Positions 1-6,174 of a stretch of 8,727 nucleotides of DNA are shown piece by piece; position 1 is the first letter of the stretch; each line of letters opens with the position of its first letter. Source of the DNA: an uncultured Treponema sp. Its GTDB lineage: Bacteria; Spirochaetota; Spirochaetia; Treponematales; Treponemataceae. Where the stretch lies: assembly GCA_937902445.1 (NCBI GenBank), contig CALELJ010000067.1, forward strand, positions 1-8,727, read 5' to 3'. Below the pieces are notes generated by a model. The model saw only the letters and a program-made list of their open reading frames with translations. It searched no databases and was not told the DNA's origin. The translations under genes were made by a program, and so were the position numbers.

Positions 1-724
1 TTCCAAAAAGTGCATAGAAATTACGTGGATCCTTATCCAATGCTTTCTCAAAGAATGGAAGTCCCTTTTCAAAAGTCTTAAGCTTTCTATGACAGTTTCC
101 AATGGAAGTAAGAACACGGATATCGACATGTTCCGGATTGATTTCAAACATTTTTGTCCAGTAGAAGAGGGCATCCTTGTATTCCTTGAAATCATAATGG
201 AGATGTCCAAGACCAATGAGCGCATAGGCATTGTTTTCTTCCATCTCAAGAACACGAAGGTAAAGTGTCTTTGATTTCTTGAAGTCACGGATCTTGCGGT
301 ATGCATCTGCCACACGGGTAAGGACCGTAATGTTTCTGTCATCATGGATAAGATACTGTTCCCAGATTTCAATGGCCTTGTGGTACTGGTTTATGGCCTT
401 GTAGCAGTCGGCAAGTCCAAAAAGCGCATAATTATTGCCCGGATGGAACGAAAGGCATTTTGAGTAATATTCGATGGCTTCCTTGAAGTGAAGTCTTTTT
501 CTCTCGCTGTCACCAAGACCTACGAGAGCATAGTTGTTGTTTTCCTCAAGGCTAAGAATCTTTTTGAAGGCGTCGACAGCTTCATCCGTATGGTTTTCCT
601 TAAGAAGCTGGTATCCTCTTTTTGAAAGATCACTGATTTCTGAACTTGAATCATCTGTCTTTGGTACTACGAATTCCTGTTCTGCAGATTCTCCAAATAC
701 TTCGTTTTTTGAAATGTCAGACAT
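1..724 (-). CDS. Tetratricopeptide-repeat (TPR) protein, C-terminus beyond the window
   Basis: This partial gene starts at ATG 724-722 and stays open for 241 codons to the left edge. After a polar, acidic N-terminus (about residues 1-30, no signal peptide, so probably cytoplasmic) it is a run of about six 34-36-residue TPR units. Four of them carry the phrase YAL(V/I/F)G around residues 65, 99, 167 and 237, and the helix-B signature A-x-x-x-(Y/F/W) recurs (for example EAIEYYSKCL, KAIEIWEQYL). TPRs are protein-interaction scaffolds and the partner cannot be told from sequence. An AGGAG ribosome binding site lies at 736-740, 11 nt from the ATG. The upstream gene ends 18 bp before this start, so the two form an operon. 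TPR assignment is confident; the cellular role is unknown. Confidence 0.88.
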   Translation of the reverse strand, partial: MSDISKNEVFGESAEQEFVVPKTDDSSSEISDLSKRGYQLLKENHTDEAVDAFKKILSLEENNNYALVGLGDSERKRLHFKEAIEYYSKCLSFHPGNNYALFGLADCYKAINQYHKAIEIWEQYLIHDDRNITVLTRVADAYRKIRDFKKSKTLYLRVLEMEENNAYALIGLGHLHYDFKEYKDALFYWTKMFEINPEHVDIRVLTSIGNCHRKLKTFEKGLPFFEKALDKDPRNFYALFG

Positions 725-742
725 TTTTTTACTCACTCCTGA

Positions 743-1084
743 TCATACATTTTTCAGCATCAAGGAAACTGTTTGCGACAATTTCTCTATAAGCGGTTCA
801 CTCTTCCTTTTATTGTGAGCAAGAAGATATAATTTCAAGGCTTTTAAATACAAGTTTTTCTCTGCGTATCTGTCACCAACGCGTGTAAGACCATCAGAGT
901 AACCGGTTGTAATAAAGATTCTTTCAGCCATCTCGAACTTTCCCTCGTTGAACAGCGTATTAGCTTTTCTGTTGAGGGCAACTTTCTGCTGATCGGAAAG
1001 ACCTTGAACAGGTGCATCAGTTACTTTTATAAATCTGTATTCATCCTGTTTACTTTCAATCTGTATTTTTAAATCTTCTCTCAT
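743..1084 (-). CDS. Small helical-repeat (TPR-like) protein of unknown function
   Basis: The product is 113 aa if translation begins at ATG 1084-1082. A TTG two codons upstream (1090-1088) is the alternative start. I do not recognise a named family. The N-terminal ~35 residues are charged and contain GLSDQQKVALNRKAN. The rest is predicted helical and reads like two degenerate TPR-type helix pairs (ANTLFNEGKFEMAERIF, then GDRYAEKNLYLKALKLYLLA), with a Lys/Leu-rich tail. There is no signal peptide or membrane segment. There is no Shine-Dalgarno sequence before the start, which fits the nearly leaderless promoter described separately. It is the first gene of a two-gene operon with the TPR protein 18 bp downstream, suggesting that the two helical-repeat proteins act together. 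That it is a real gene is well supported by context and amino-acid composition; function is not assigned. Confidence 0.78.
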   Translation of the reverse strand: MREDLKIQIESKQDEYRFIKVTDAPVQGLSDQQKVALNRKANTLFNEGKFEMAERIFITTGYSDGLTRVGDRYAEKNLYLKALKLYLLAHNKRKSEPLIEKLSQTVSLMLKNV

Positions 1085-1095
1085 CGTCAAGAACT

Positions 1096-1123
1096 ATGTT
1101 AACATCACTTTTGGATTTGTCAA
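1096..1123 (-). promoter_or_regulatory. Predicted promoter of the small-protein/TPR operon
   Basis: Read on the minus strand, TTGACA (1123-1118, a consensus -35) is followed after 16 bp by TAACAT (1101-1096, 4 of 6 matches to TATAAT). A start point about 7 nt past the -10 would fall at 1090-1088, some 5 nt from the ATG. The mRNA would be nearly leaderless, which matches the absence of a ribosome binding site. The -10 is imperfect. Confidence 0.55.
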
Positions 1124-1151
1124 GAAAATAATTGAACAGACTGTAATTATC

Positions 1152-1742
1152 TCAATTATCTTTAATCTCACAGCCGGAACTTCCTGACCTGTCCTTTGAG
1201 TAGGCATAGAAATTCACGATGGATCTTCCGTAAACTCTTTTGTCGACAAGTTCAAGATTTCCGATCCGGTCAGGAAGAGCATCTTCCTCAGGGTAGTGGA
1301 TGAGAAGCTTTCCATCTTCATTCAGAAGTTCCCTTTTGCCTGCGGTTTCAATCAGTTCTTTTCTGAATTTATAGGGAAAAGGAGGATCCATGAAAATAAA
1401 ATCGTATTTTCCCTTGCATCTTTTTAGAAAAAGTTCCACGGCCATGAAGTGGCATTTAATCCTCACGCCGACTTCTTCAGCCATCTTTACGTTTGAAAAA
1501 ACAATTTTTGCTTTCGATTTGTCCATTTCACAAAGGGAAACATCGGTTGCACCATGTGAAACGGCTTCCAGGGCAATTGTTCCGGAACCGGAAAACAAAT
1601 CAAGAAAGGATCTGCCTTCAAGGACCGGATCAAGAATAGCAAACACAGACTCTCTCATTTTGTCCATTGCCGGACGTATGGCCATCTTGCCATAGGGAGT
1701 CTGTGTCACTCTGCCTTTAAGTTTTCCGCCTGTAATTCTCAT
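1152..1742 (-). CDS. rsmD: 16S rRNA (guanine(966)-N2)-methyltransferase RsmD
   Basis: RsmD transfers a methyl group from S-adenosylmethionine to N2 of G966 of 16S rRNA during 30S assembly in the cytoplasm. The 196-aa length is normal for the family. The N-terminus MRITGGKLKGR and RPAMDKMRESVFAIL (residues 23-37) are family hallmarks. SAM-binding motif I is FLDLFSGSGTIALEA (46-60), an acidic motif II residue follows in LCEMDK (70-75), and the N-methyltransferase motif IV is DPPF (119-122). YGRSIVNFY (171-179) is the usual C-terminal segment. The ATG at 1742-1740 is separated from the TAG of the ankyrin gene by one base and has no ribosome binding site of its own, so translation is probably coupled to that gene. 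A short Gly/Ser/Lys tail follows the conserved core. Identification is confident. Confidence 0.95.
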   Translation of the reverse strand: MRITGGKLKGRVTQTPYGKMAIRPAMDKMRESVFAILDPVLEGRSFLDLFSGSGTIALEAVSHGATDVSLCEMDKSKAKIVFSNVKMAEEVGVRIKCHFMAVELFLKRCKGKYDFIFMDPPFPYKFRKELIETAGKRELLNEDGKLLIHYPEEDALPDRIGNLELVDKRVYGRSIVNFYAYSKDRSGSSGCEIKDN

Positions 1743-1743
1743 A

Positions 1744-3216
1744 CTATTTGCGGGAAGTATTCAAAGCCCAGAACGAATCATCACGCTGGAGCCTCTTGTT
1801 GTTCTTTGCGTAATCGAATGCAGTCATTCCCTTGTCATTTACAGTCTCAGGATCAGCACCTGCATCAAGAAGCTGCTGGATTACTTCCGTAGAAGAACAG
1901 TACTGTGCAGCATACATAAGAGGTGTCTGTCCCTTCCAGAGTCTGTTGAGCGGTACGTTCATATCGAGGAAAAGCTTTACCTTTGCTGTACGAACATGGC
2001 TTGAACCTGTGTTTCCCGTAATGGAGAAAATGAATGCCCTGAAAACTTCATCCTCAGATGCCGTGCGGTTCTTGAGGAGGGCAGAGATGATCTCAGGATT
2101 CTTTGAATAATCAGCAGCCATGAGAAGAGGTGTCGCATTGAACTTGTTTCTTGTACGGATGTAGGCACCTTTTTCAATAAGCATGTTCACAACGTTAAGG
2201 TTGTTCTGGTAACGGCAGGCATACATGAGGGCAGACCATCCGTCCTTGTCGCGAAGGTTTACGTCGGCACCACTTGCAAGCAGTGTGCGTACATCCCAGT
2301 CATTTCCAGACTTGGCAGCCTTCATGAGAAGGGTTACACCATTTTTGTCGGCAAGATTTGGATTCTCGATGGTGACCATCTTCTTTTCTTCAGTCTTTTC
2401 TGCTGTTTCCTCAGCATAATCATAAAGGAAAGCACTGGCATAGGTTTCCACTTCCTTTTTCTTAAGGTCCTGGGCAACAGTTTCCTGTGGTGTCACAAGG
2501 TTTTCAACAACCGGCTCGTCAACAACAGAACTGTCTGAAACTGCTTCTGGGGTGCTCTCAGGAATTTCAGCTACGGCAGGAACGCTTTCAACTTCAGCAG
2601 CTGGTGCGGCAACTTCTGTTTCTGGCCTGTAAGTCATGGCCTCAAGTTCCTCAGCTTCCTTCTTCAATTCAGCCTCAACTGCAGCAATGTCATCTACTGC
2701 AGGAGCAGGGGCTGACTCAATGGCAGCGTTCTTGTCTGGATCTTCGGCAAATTCGCTAAGCTTTGCATAGATATCGCCGTTGGAATTCATTTTTGCATAG
2801 TGGAATGAGTTCAGTCCGGAATTATCCTTCTGGAGGATTCTTTTTCTCTTTTTTCCGCTTGTAAGTGCATCAGTCTTGACAATCAGTTCAACAACATCAG
2901 GGTAGGAAGAATACTGGGCTGCATACATCAATGGAGTTTTTCCATCTTTTGTCTTGGATTCGATGTCAGATTCGTAGGAAATACACATCTTGATGATGTC
3001 GAATTCTCTGTTGCTCTTAAGGCACAGCTGGAGAAAAGTTTCCTTGCTGTCGAAATATTTCTTGTAGAATAGAGATTTTTCCTTTGAATATGAGTTTTTA
3101 ATCTCACTTACAGTACCAGTTGATGCAAGCTTTTCGTAATCAAGTGGTGTTTTTTTAGCTGTCAGCGGCATAAGCACGGACAGGGCAATAAAACTGAACA
3201 AAATATGTTTTTTCAT
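1744..3216 (-). CDS. Exported ankyrin-repeat protein with Pro/Glu/Ala/Val-rich linker
   Basis: The product is 490 aa from ATG 3216-3214. A TTG 12 codons upstream (3252) keeps the frame open but lies in the predicted -35 box and would spoil the signal peptide. The N-terminus MKKHILFSFIALSVLMPLTA is a classical Sec signal peptide with likely cleavage after TA (residue 20) and no lipobox Cys, so the protein is probably periplasmic. A first ankyrin block covers about residues 60-155 (DGKTPLMYAAQYSSYPDVVELIV). A low-complexity acidic linker rich in Pro, Glu, Ala and Val runs from about 158 to 285. A second ankyrin block covers about 288-480 (NGVTLLMKAAKSG, DGWSALMYACRYQ, KGQTPLMYAAQY). Ankyrin repeats bind proteins; the partner is unknown. 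It is the first gene of an operon with rsmD. Fold and export are confident, function is not. Confidence 0.85.
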   Translation of the reverse strand: MKKHILFSFIALSVLMPLTAKKTPLDYEKLASTGTVSEIKNSYSKEKSLFYKKYFDSKETFLQLCLKSNREFDIIKMCISYESDIESKTKDGKTPLMYAAQYSSYPDVVELIVKTDALTSGKKRKRILQKDNSGLNSFHYAKMNSNGDIYAKLSEFAEDPDKNAAIESAPAPAVDDIAAVEAELKKEAEELEAMTYRPETEVAAPAAEVESVPAVAEIPESTPEAVSDSSVVDEPVVENLVTPQETVAQDLKKKEVETYASAFLYDYAEETAEKTEEKKMVTIENPNLADKNGVTLLMKAAKSGNDWDVRTLLASGADVNLRDKDGWSALMYACRYQNNLNVVNMLIEKGAYIRTRNKFNATPLLMAADYSKNPEIISALLKNRTASEDEVFRAFIFSITGNTGSSHVRTAKVKLFLDMNVPLNRLWKGQTPLMYAAQYCSSTEVIQQLLDAGADPETVNDKGMTAFDYAKNNKRLQRDDSFWALNTSRK

Positions 3217-3223
3217 AACAAAC

Positions 3224-3252
3224 AGTATAAGTGAGAAAAATAAAAAAAACAA
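3224..3252 (-). promoter_or_regulatory. Predicted leaderless promoter of the ankyrin-rsmD operon
   Basis: On the minus strand TTGTTT (3252-3247) and TATACT (3229-3224, 5 of 6 matches to TATAAT) are separated by exactly 17 bp. A start point 7 nt past the -10 falls at 3217, the base before the ATG at 3216. The absence of any Shine-Dalgarno sequence supports a leaderless transcript. The -35 is weak (3 of 6). Confidence 0.55.
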
Positions 3253-3268
3253 GAAAAATCAAAGGCGG

Positions 3269-3294
3269 AACAATGCATTGGACAGTGCATTGTT
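3269..3294. promoter_or_regulatory. 9-bp inverted repeat, candidate shared operator
   Basis: AACAATGCA (3269-3277) and its exact reverse complement TGCATTGTT (3286-3294) flank an 8-bp spacer. The left arm also overlaps the perfect palindrome CAATGCATTG, so TGCATTG occurs twice as a direct repeat 12 bp apart. The site is centred about 62 bp upstream of the predicted cellobiose phosphorylase start point and about 64 bp upstream of the ankyrin-gene start point, a typical place for an activator. No T-run follows, so it is not a terminator. The regulator is unknown. Confidence 0.45.
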
Positions 3295-3308
3295 TTCAAT
3301 AATATGCT

Positions 3309-3337
3309 TTGACTTTTGTCCGCTCTCATGATAAAAT
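3309..3337 (+). promoter_or_regulatory. Sigma-70-type promoter of the cellobiose phosphorylase gene
   Basis: TTGACT (3309-3314) and TAAAAT (3332-3337), each 5 of 6 matches to consensus, have an optimal 17-bp spacer. The expected start point is near 3344, giving a leader of about 65 nt before the ATG at 3409. An A/T-rich stretch with an AAAAATTTTT tract follows the -10. Confidence 0.75.
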
Positions 3338-3393
3338 TCGAAAAATTTTTGTAGACTATTTTTTTTAAAATTGGCTGCAGAATAAAACTAATG

Positions 3394-3398
3394 AAGGA
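3394..3398 (+). promoter_or_regulatory. Ribosome binding site that decides the cellobiose phosphorylase start
   Basis: AAGGA lies 10 nt before ATG 3409. The in-frame ATG at 3391 overlaps this site and has no purine-rich sequence upstream, so 3409 is the better start. It also gives the family-typical N-terminus MEFGHFDD. Confidence 0.6.
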
Positions 3399-3408
3399 AA
3401 ACAAAACT

Positions 3409-5895
3409 ATGGAATTCGGACACTTTGATGACCAGAACAGGGAATTTGTAATCACAAATCCTGCAACACCTTGGCCTTGGATCAACTACCTTGGCAACGA
3501 AGACTTCTTCTCGCTCATTTCTAACACAGCGGGTGGTTACTCATTCTACAAGGACGCTAAGTTCCGCCGCATTACACGTTACCGCTACAACGGCGTGCCA
3601 ATGGACAACGGTGGACGCTATTTCTATATCAACGACAACGGAACAGTTTGGAATCCTGGATGGAAGCCATGCAAGACTGAACTTGACAGCTACGAATGCC
3701 GCCACGGTATGAACTATACACGCATCACAGGAAGCAAGAACGGAATCGAAGCTTCGGTTCTTTTCTTTGTTCCTCTCAAGACATGGGCAGAAGTTCAGAA
3801 GGTGACACTCAAGAACACAACAAACGCAACAAAGAAGATCAAGCTCTTCTCATTTGCTGAATGGTGTCTCTGGAACGCTGCAACAGATATGGAAAACTTC
3901 CAGCGCAACTGGTCGACTGGTGAAGTTGAAATCGACGGTTCTACAATTTACCACAAGACTGAATACAAGGAACGCCGCAACCACTACGCTTATTATTCTC
4001 TTACAAACGCAAAGATCGACGGATACGACACAGACCGCGAATCATTCATCGGTCTCTACAACGAATTCGCAGATCCACAGTGCGTAATGGCAGGAAAGCC
4101 AAGCAACTCACTTGCACACGGTTGGTCTCCAATCGCTTCTCACTATGTTGAAGTTGAACTCAAGGCCGGCGAAAGCAAGGACTACATCTTTGTTCTCGGT
4201 TATGTTGAAAACGCACAGGAAGAAAAGTTCTCTGAAGCTGACATCCAGCGCAAGAAGAACGGAACTCTCATTTCTTCACAGGACAGCGATGTTACTCTCG
4301 TAAACAAGGCAAAGGCTGAAGCTATCATCAAGAAGTTCTCTACTGTAGAAGCTGTAGATGCTGCATACAACGAACTCCGCTCAATGTGGGATGCTCTCCT
4401 TGACAAATATGTTGTTAAGAGCGACGACGAAAAGCTCAACCGCATGGTAAACATCTGGAGCCAGTACCAGTGTATGATTACATTCAACTTCTCACGCTCA
4501 GCTTCATTCTTTGAAAGCGGTGTAGGTCGTGGAATGGGATTCCGTGATTCAAACCAGGACCTTGTTGGATTCGTTCATCAGGTTCCTTCACGCGCACGCG
4601 AAAGAATCATCGACATTGCTTCTACTCAGTTCCCGGACGGTGGATGCTATCACCAGTATCAGCCACTTACAAAGCACGGAAACAACGACATCGGCGGTGG
4701 ATTCAACGACGATCCATGCTGGCTCATTTTCGGTACAGTTGCTTATGTTAAGGAAACAGGTGACTTCTCAATCCTCGATGAACCTGTTCCATTTGACAAC
4801 AAGGCCGGAACAGAAGTTTCCCTCATGGAACACCTTAAGATTTCTTTCAACCACGTTGTAGAAAACCTCGGTCCACACATGCTTCCACTTATCGGACGCG
4901 CTGACTGGAACGACTGTCTCAACCTCAACTGTTTCTCTTGGGATCCAAACGAATCATTCCAGACAACAGAAAACAACTCAGAAGGCTCTAAGGCTGAATC
5001 CCTCATGATCGCAGGTCTCTTTGTTGTTACAGGTAAGGACTACATCGAACTTTGTAAGCAGGTTGGAAAGGACGAGGAAGCTGCCCGCGCACAGAAGTGT
5101 GTTGATTCAATGATCGAAGCTGTAAAGAAGCACGGTTGGGACGGCGAATGGTACCTCCGCGCATACGACTTCTACGGAAACAAAATCGGTTCAAACGAAT
5201 GTGAAGAAGGAAAAATCTTCATCGAATCACAGGGCTTCTGTACAATGGCTGGAATCGGTCTTGAAGACGGAATGGTAGACAAGGCAATCGACTCTTGTAA
5301 GAAGTACCTTGACTGCGAACATGGTATGGTTCTCAACAACCCTGCATATACAAAGTACCACGTAGAAATGGGTGAAATCTCTTCTTATCCAGCAGGATAC
5401 AAAGAGAACGCAGGTATCTTCTGCCACAACAACCCATGGGTAATCATCGGTGAAACAGTTGCAGGCCGCGGTAACGATGCATGGGAACTCTTCCGCAAGA
5501 TTTCTCCAATGTACCTCAAGGACCAGCAGCTCCACAAGGTTGAACCATATGTAAACTGCCAGATGGTTGCAGGTAAGGATGCAGCAAAGCCTGGTGAAGG
5601 TAAGAACTCTTGGCTCACAGGTACAGCTGCATGGATGTGGCTCACAGTAAGCCAGCACCTTCTTGGTATCAAGCCTTCATACAAGGGTATCGTGATTGAT
5701 CCATGTCTCCCAACAGACGTTAAGGGTTACAAGGTTACACGTAAGTTCCGTGATGCTACATACAACATCGAAATCGTAAACAACGGTTCTCAGAAGGGAA
5801 TCAAGGAACTTTACATCAACGGTGCAAAGGCAGACGGAAATCTTGTTCCAATGGCTAAGGCCGGCGAAACAGTTGAAGTAAAGGCTGTAATGTAA
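3409..5895 (+). CDS. Cellobiose phosphorylase (glycoside hydrolase family 94)
   Basis: The enzyme catalyses cellobiose + phosphate to alpha-D-glucose 1-phosphate + D-glucose, with inversion, in the cytoplasm. The 828-aa length matches cellobiose phosphorylases (about 810-830) rather than the longer cellodextrin enzymes. The N-terminus MEFGHFDDQNREFVITNPATPWPWINYLG is characteristic in style: the GHFDD and PWPWINYLG blocks mark the beta-sandwich domain. In the (alpha/alpha)6 barrel, MGFRDSNQDLVGF (about 376-388) and GRADWNDCLNL (496-506) are sugar-site segments; from memory of characterised homologues, the second Asp of DWND (D502) is the general acid. EISSYPAGYKENAGIFCHNNPW (656-677; two adjoining blocks) and WLTGTAAW (735-742) line the phosphate site. 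Codons are strongly biased to AAC, TTC, TAC, CGC and CTC, more so than in flanking genes, implying high expression. It has its own promoter and terminator, so it is monocistronic. A related beta-glucoside phosphorylase specificity is possible but less likely. Confidence 0.94.
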   Translation: MEFGHFDDQNREFVITNPATPWPWINYLGNEDFFSLISNTAGGYSFYKDAKFRRITRYRYNGVPMDNGGRYFYINDNGTVWNPGWKPCKTELDSYECRHGMNYTRITGSKNGIEASVLFFVPLKTWAEVQKVTLKNTTNATKKIKLFSFAEWCLWNAATDMENFQRNWSTGEVEIDGSTIYHKTEYKERRNHYAYYSLTNAKIDGYDTDRESFIGLYNEFADPQCVMAGKPSNSLAHGWSPIASHYVEVELKAGESKDYIFVLGYVENAQEEKFSEADIQRKKNGTLISSQDSDVTLVNKAKAEAIIKKFSTVEAVDAAYNELRSMWDALLDKYVVKSDDEKLNRMVNIWSQYQCMITFNFSRSASFFESGVGRGMGFRDSNQDLVGFVHQVPSRARERIIDIASTQFPDGGCYHQYQPLTKHGNNDIGGGFNDDPCWLIFGTVAYVKETGDFSILDEPVPFDNKAGTEVSLMEHLKISFNHVVENLGPHMLPLIGRADWNDCLNLNCFSWDPNESFQTTENNSEGSKAESLMIAGLFVVTGKDYIELCKQVGKDEEAARAQKCVDSMIEAVKKHGWDGEWYLRAYDFYGNKIGSNECEEGKIFIESQGFCTMAGIGLEDGMVDKAIDSCKKYLDCEHGMVLNNPAYTKYHVEMGEISSYPAGYKENAGIFCHNNPWVIIGETVAGRGNDAWELFRKISPMYLKDQQLHKVEPYVNCQMVAGKDAAKPGEGKNSWLTGTAAWMWLTVSQHLLGIKPSYKGIVIDPCLPTDVKGYKVTRKFRDATYNIEIVNNGSQKGIKELYINGAKADGNLVPMAKAGETVEVKAVM

Positions 5896-5924
5896 TTGAT
5901 TTTACAATAGCTATATAAAGCTTG

Positions 5925-5970
5925 AATCCCGGTTGGGGCAGTGAAGTGATTCATTGTTCCATCCGGGATT
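5925..5970 (+). terminator. Long rho-independent terminator after the cellobiose phosphorylase gene
   Basis: AATCCCGG (5925-5932) pairs perfectly with CCGGGATT (5963-5970). After one T-T mismatch a further 12 pairs form (5934-5945 with 5950-5961, three of them G-U), closed by a GTGA tetraloop (5946-5949). The stem is followed directly by TTTTT (5971-5975). It starts 30 nt past the stop codon. Confidence 0.9.
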
Positions 5971-6014
5971 TTTTTATTAATTTTGATTTTTTTTACTTTT
6001 TTTTGATTTTGCTA

Positions 6015-6043
6015 TTGACTCTTTTTGTCATAAAGTATATAGT
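6015..6043 (+). promoter_or_regulatory. Promoter of the tRNA-Thr/tRNA-Tyr operon
   Basis: TTGACT (6015-6020) and TATAGT (6038-6043) are separated by 17 bp. The 40 bp upstream of the -35 (about 5971-6010) are almost pure A/T with long T runs, as in an UP element. The predicted start point near 6050 leaves a leader of about 35 nt before the first tRNA. Confidence 0.75.
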
Positions 6044-6084
6044 CTTAAACATCAGCAACGCGAAAGCGAAGTTGATAAAAACAA

Positions 6085-6157
6085 GCCGCTGTAGCTCAGC
6101 TGGTAGAGCGCGTGATTTGTAATCTCGAGGTCCTGGGTCCGAATCCCTGCGGCGGCT
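6085..6157 (+). tRNA. tRNA-Thr (anticodon UGU)
   Basis: A 73-nt cloverleaf can be folded. The acceptor is GCCGCTG with CGGCGGC (one G-U pair at 6:67), the D-arm is GCTC/GAGC with an 8-nt loop, the anticodon loop is TTTGTAA (6116-6122) with anticodon TGT at 6118-6120, the variable loop is 5 nt, and the discriminator is T. CCA is not encoded. Three features are unusual: a T-T mismatch at 29:41 of the anticodon stem, a T-T mismatch at 50:64 of the T stem, and C instead of T at T-loop position 55 (TCCGAAT). It reads ACA and probably other ACN codons. It is co-transcribed with tRNA-Tyr 17 nt downstream. Confidence 0.9.
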
Positions 6158-6174
6158 TATCCCAATAAGGGAAT

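Noticed and set aside
1091..1151. Possible terminator after rsmD (ATAATT and AATTAT arms on the minus strand)
   Set aside because: The stem is only about six A-T pairs with a long loop and a short T run, too weak to call.
3391..3408. Upstream in-frame ATG giving six extra residues to cellobiose phosphorylase
   Set aside because: There is no ribosome site before it, and it overlaps the AAGGA that serves ATG 3409. The family N-terminus begins at MEFGHFDD.
3213..3485. Open minus-strand frame across the divergent intergenic region
   Set aside because: It covers both predicted promoters and the inverted repeat and overlaps the cellobiose phosphorylase start. Its composition is unlike a real protein and it has no ribosome site.
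5227..5684. Long open frames on the minus strand inside the cellobiose phosphorylase gene
   Set aside because: They are shadows caused by strong codon bias in the real gene. The translations are Cys/His/Trp-rich without domain features.
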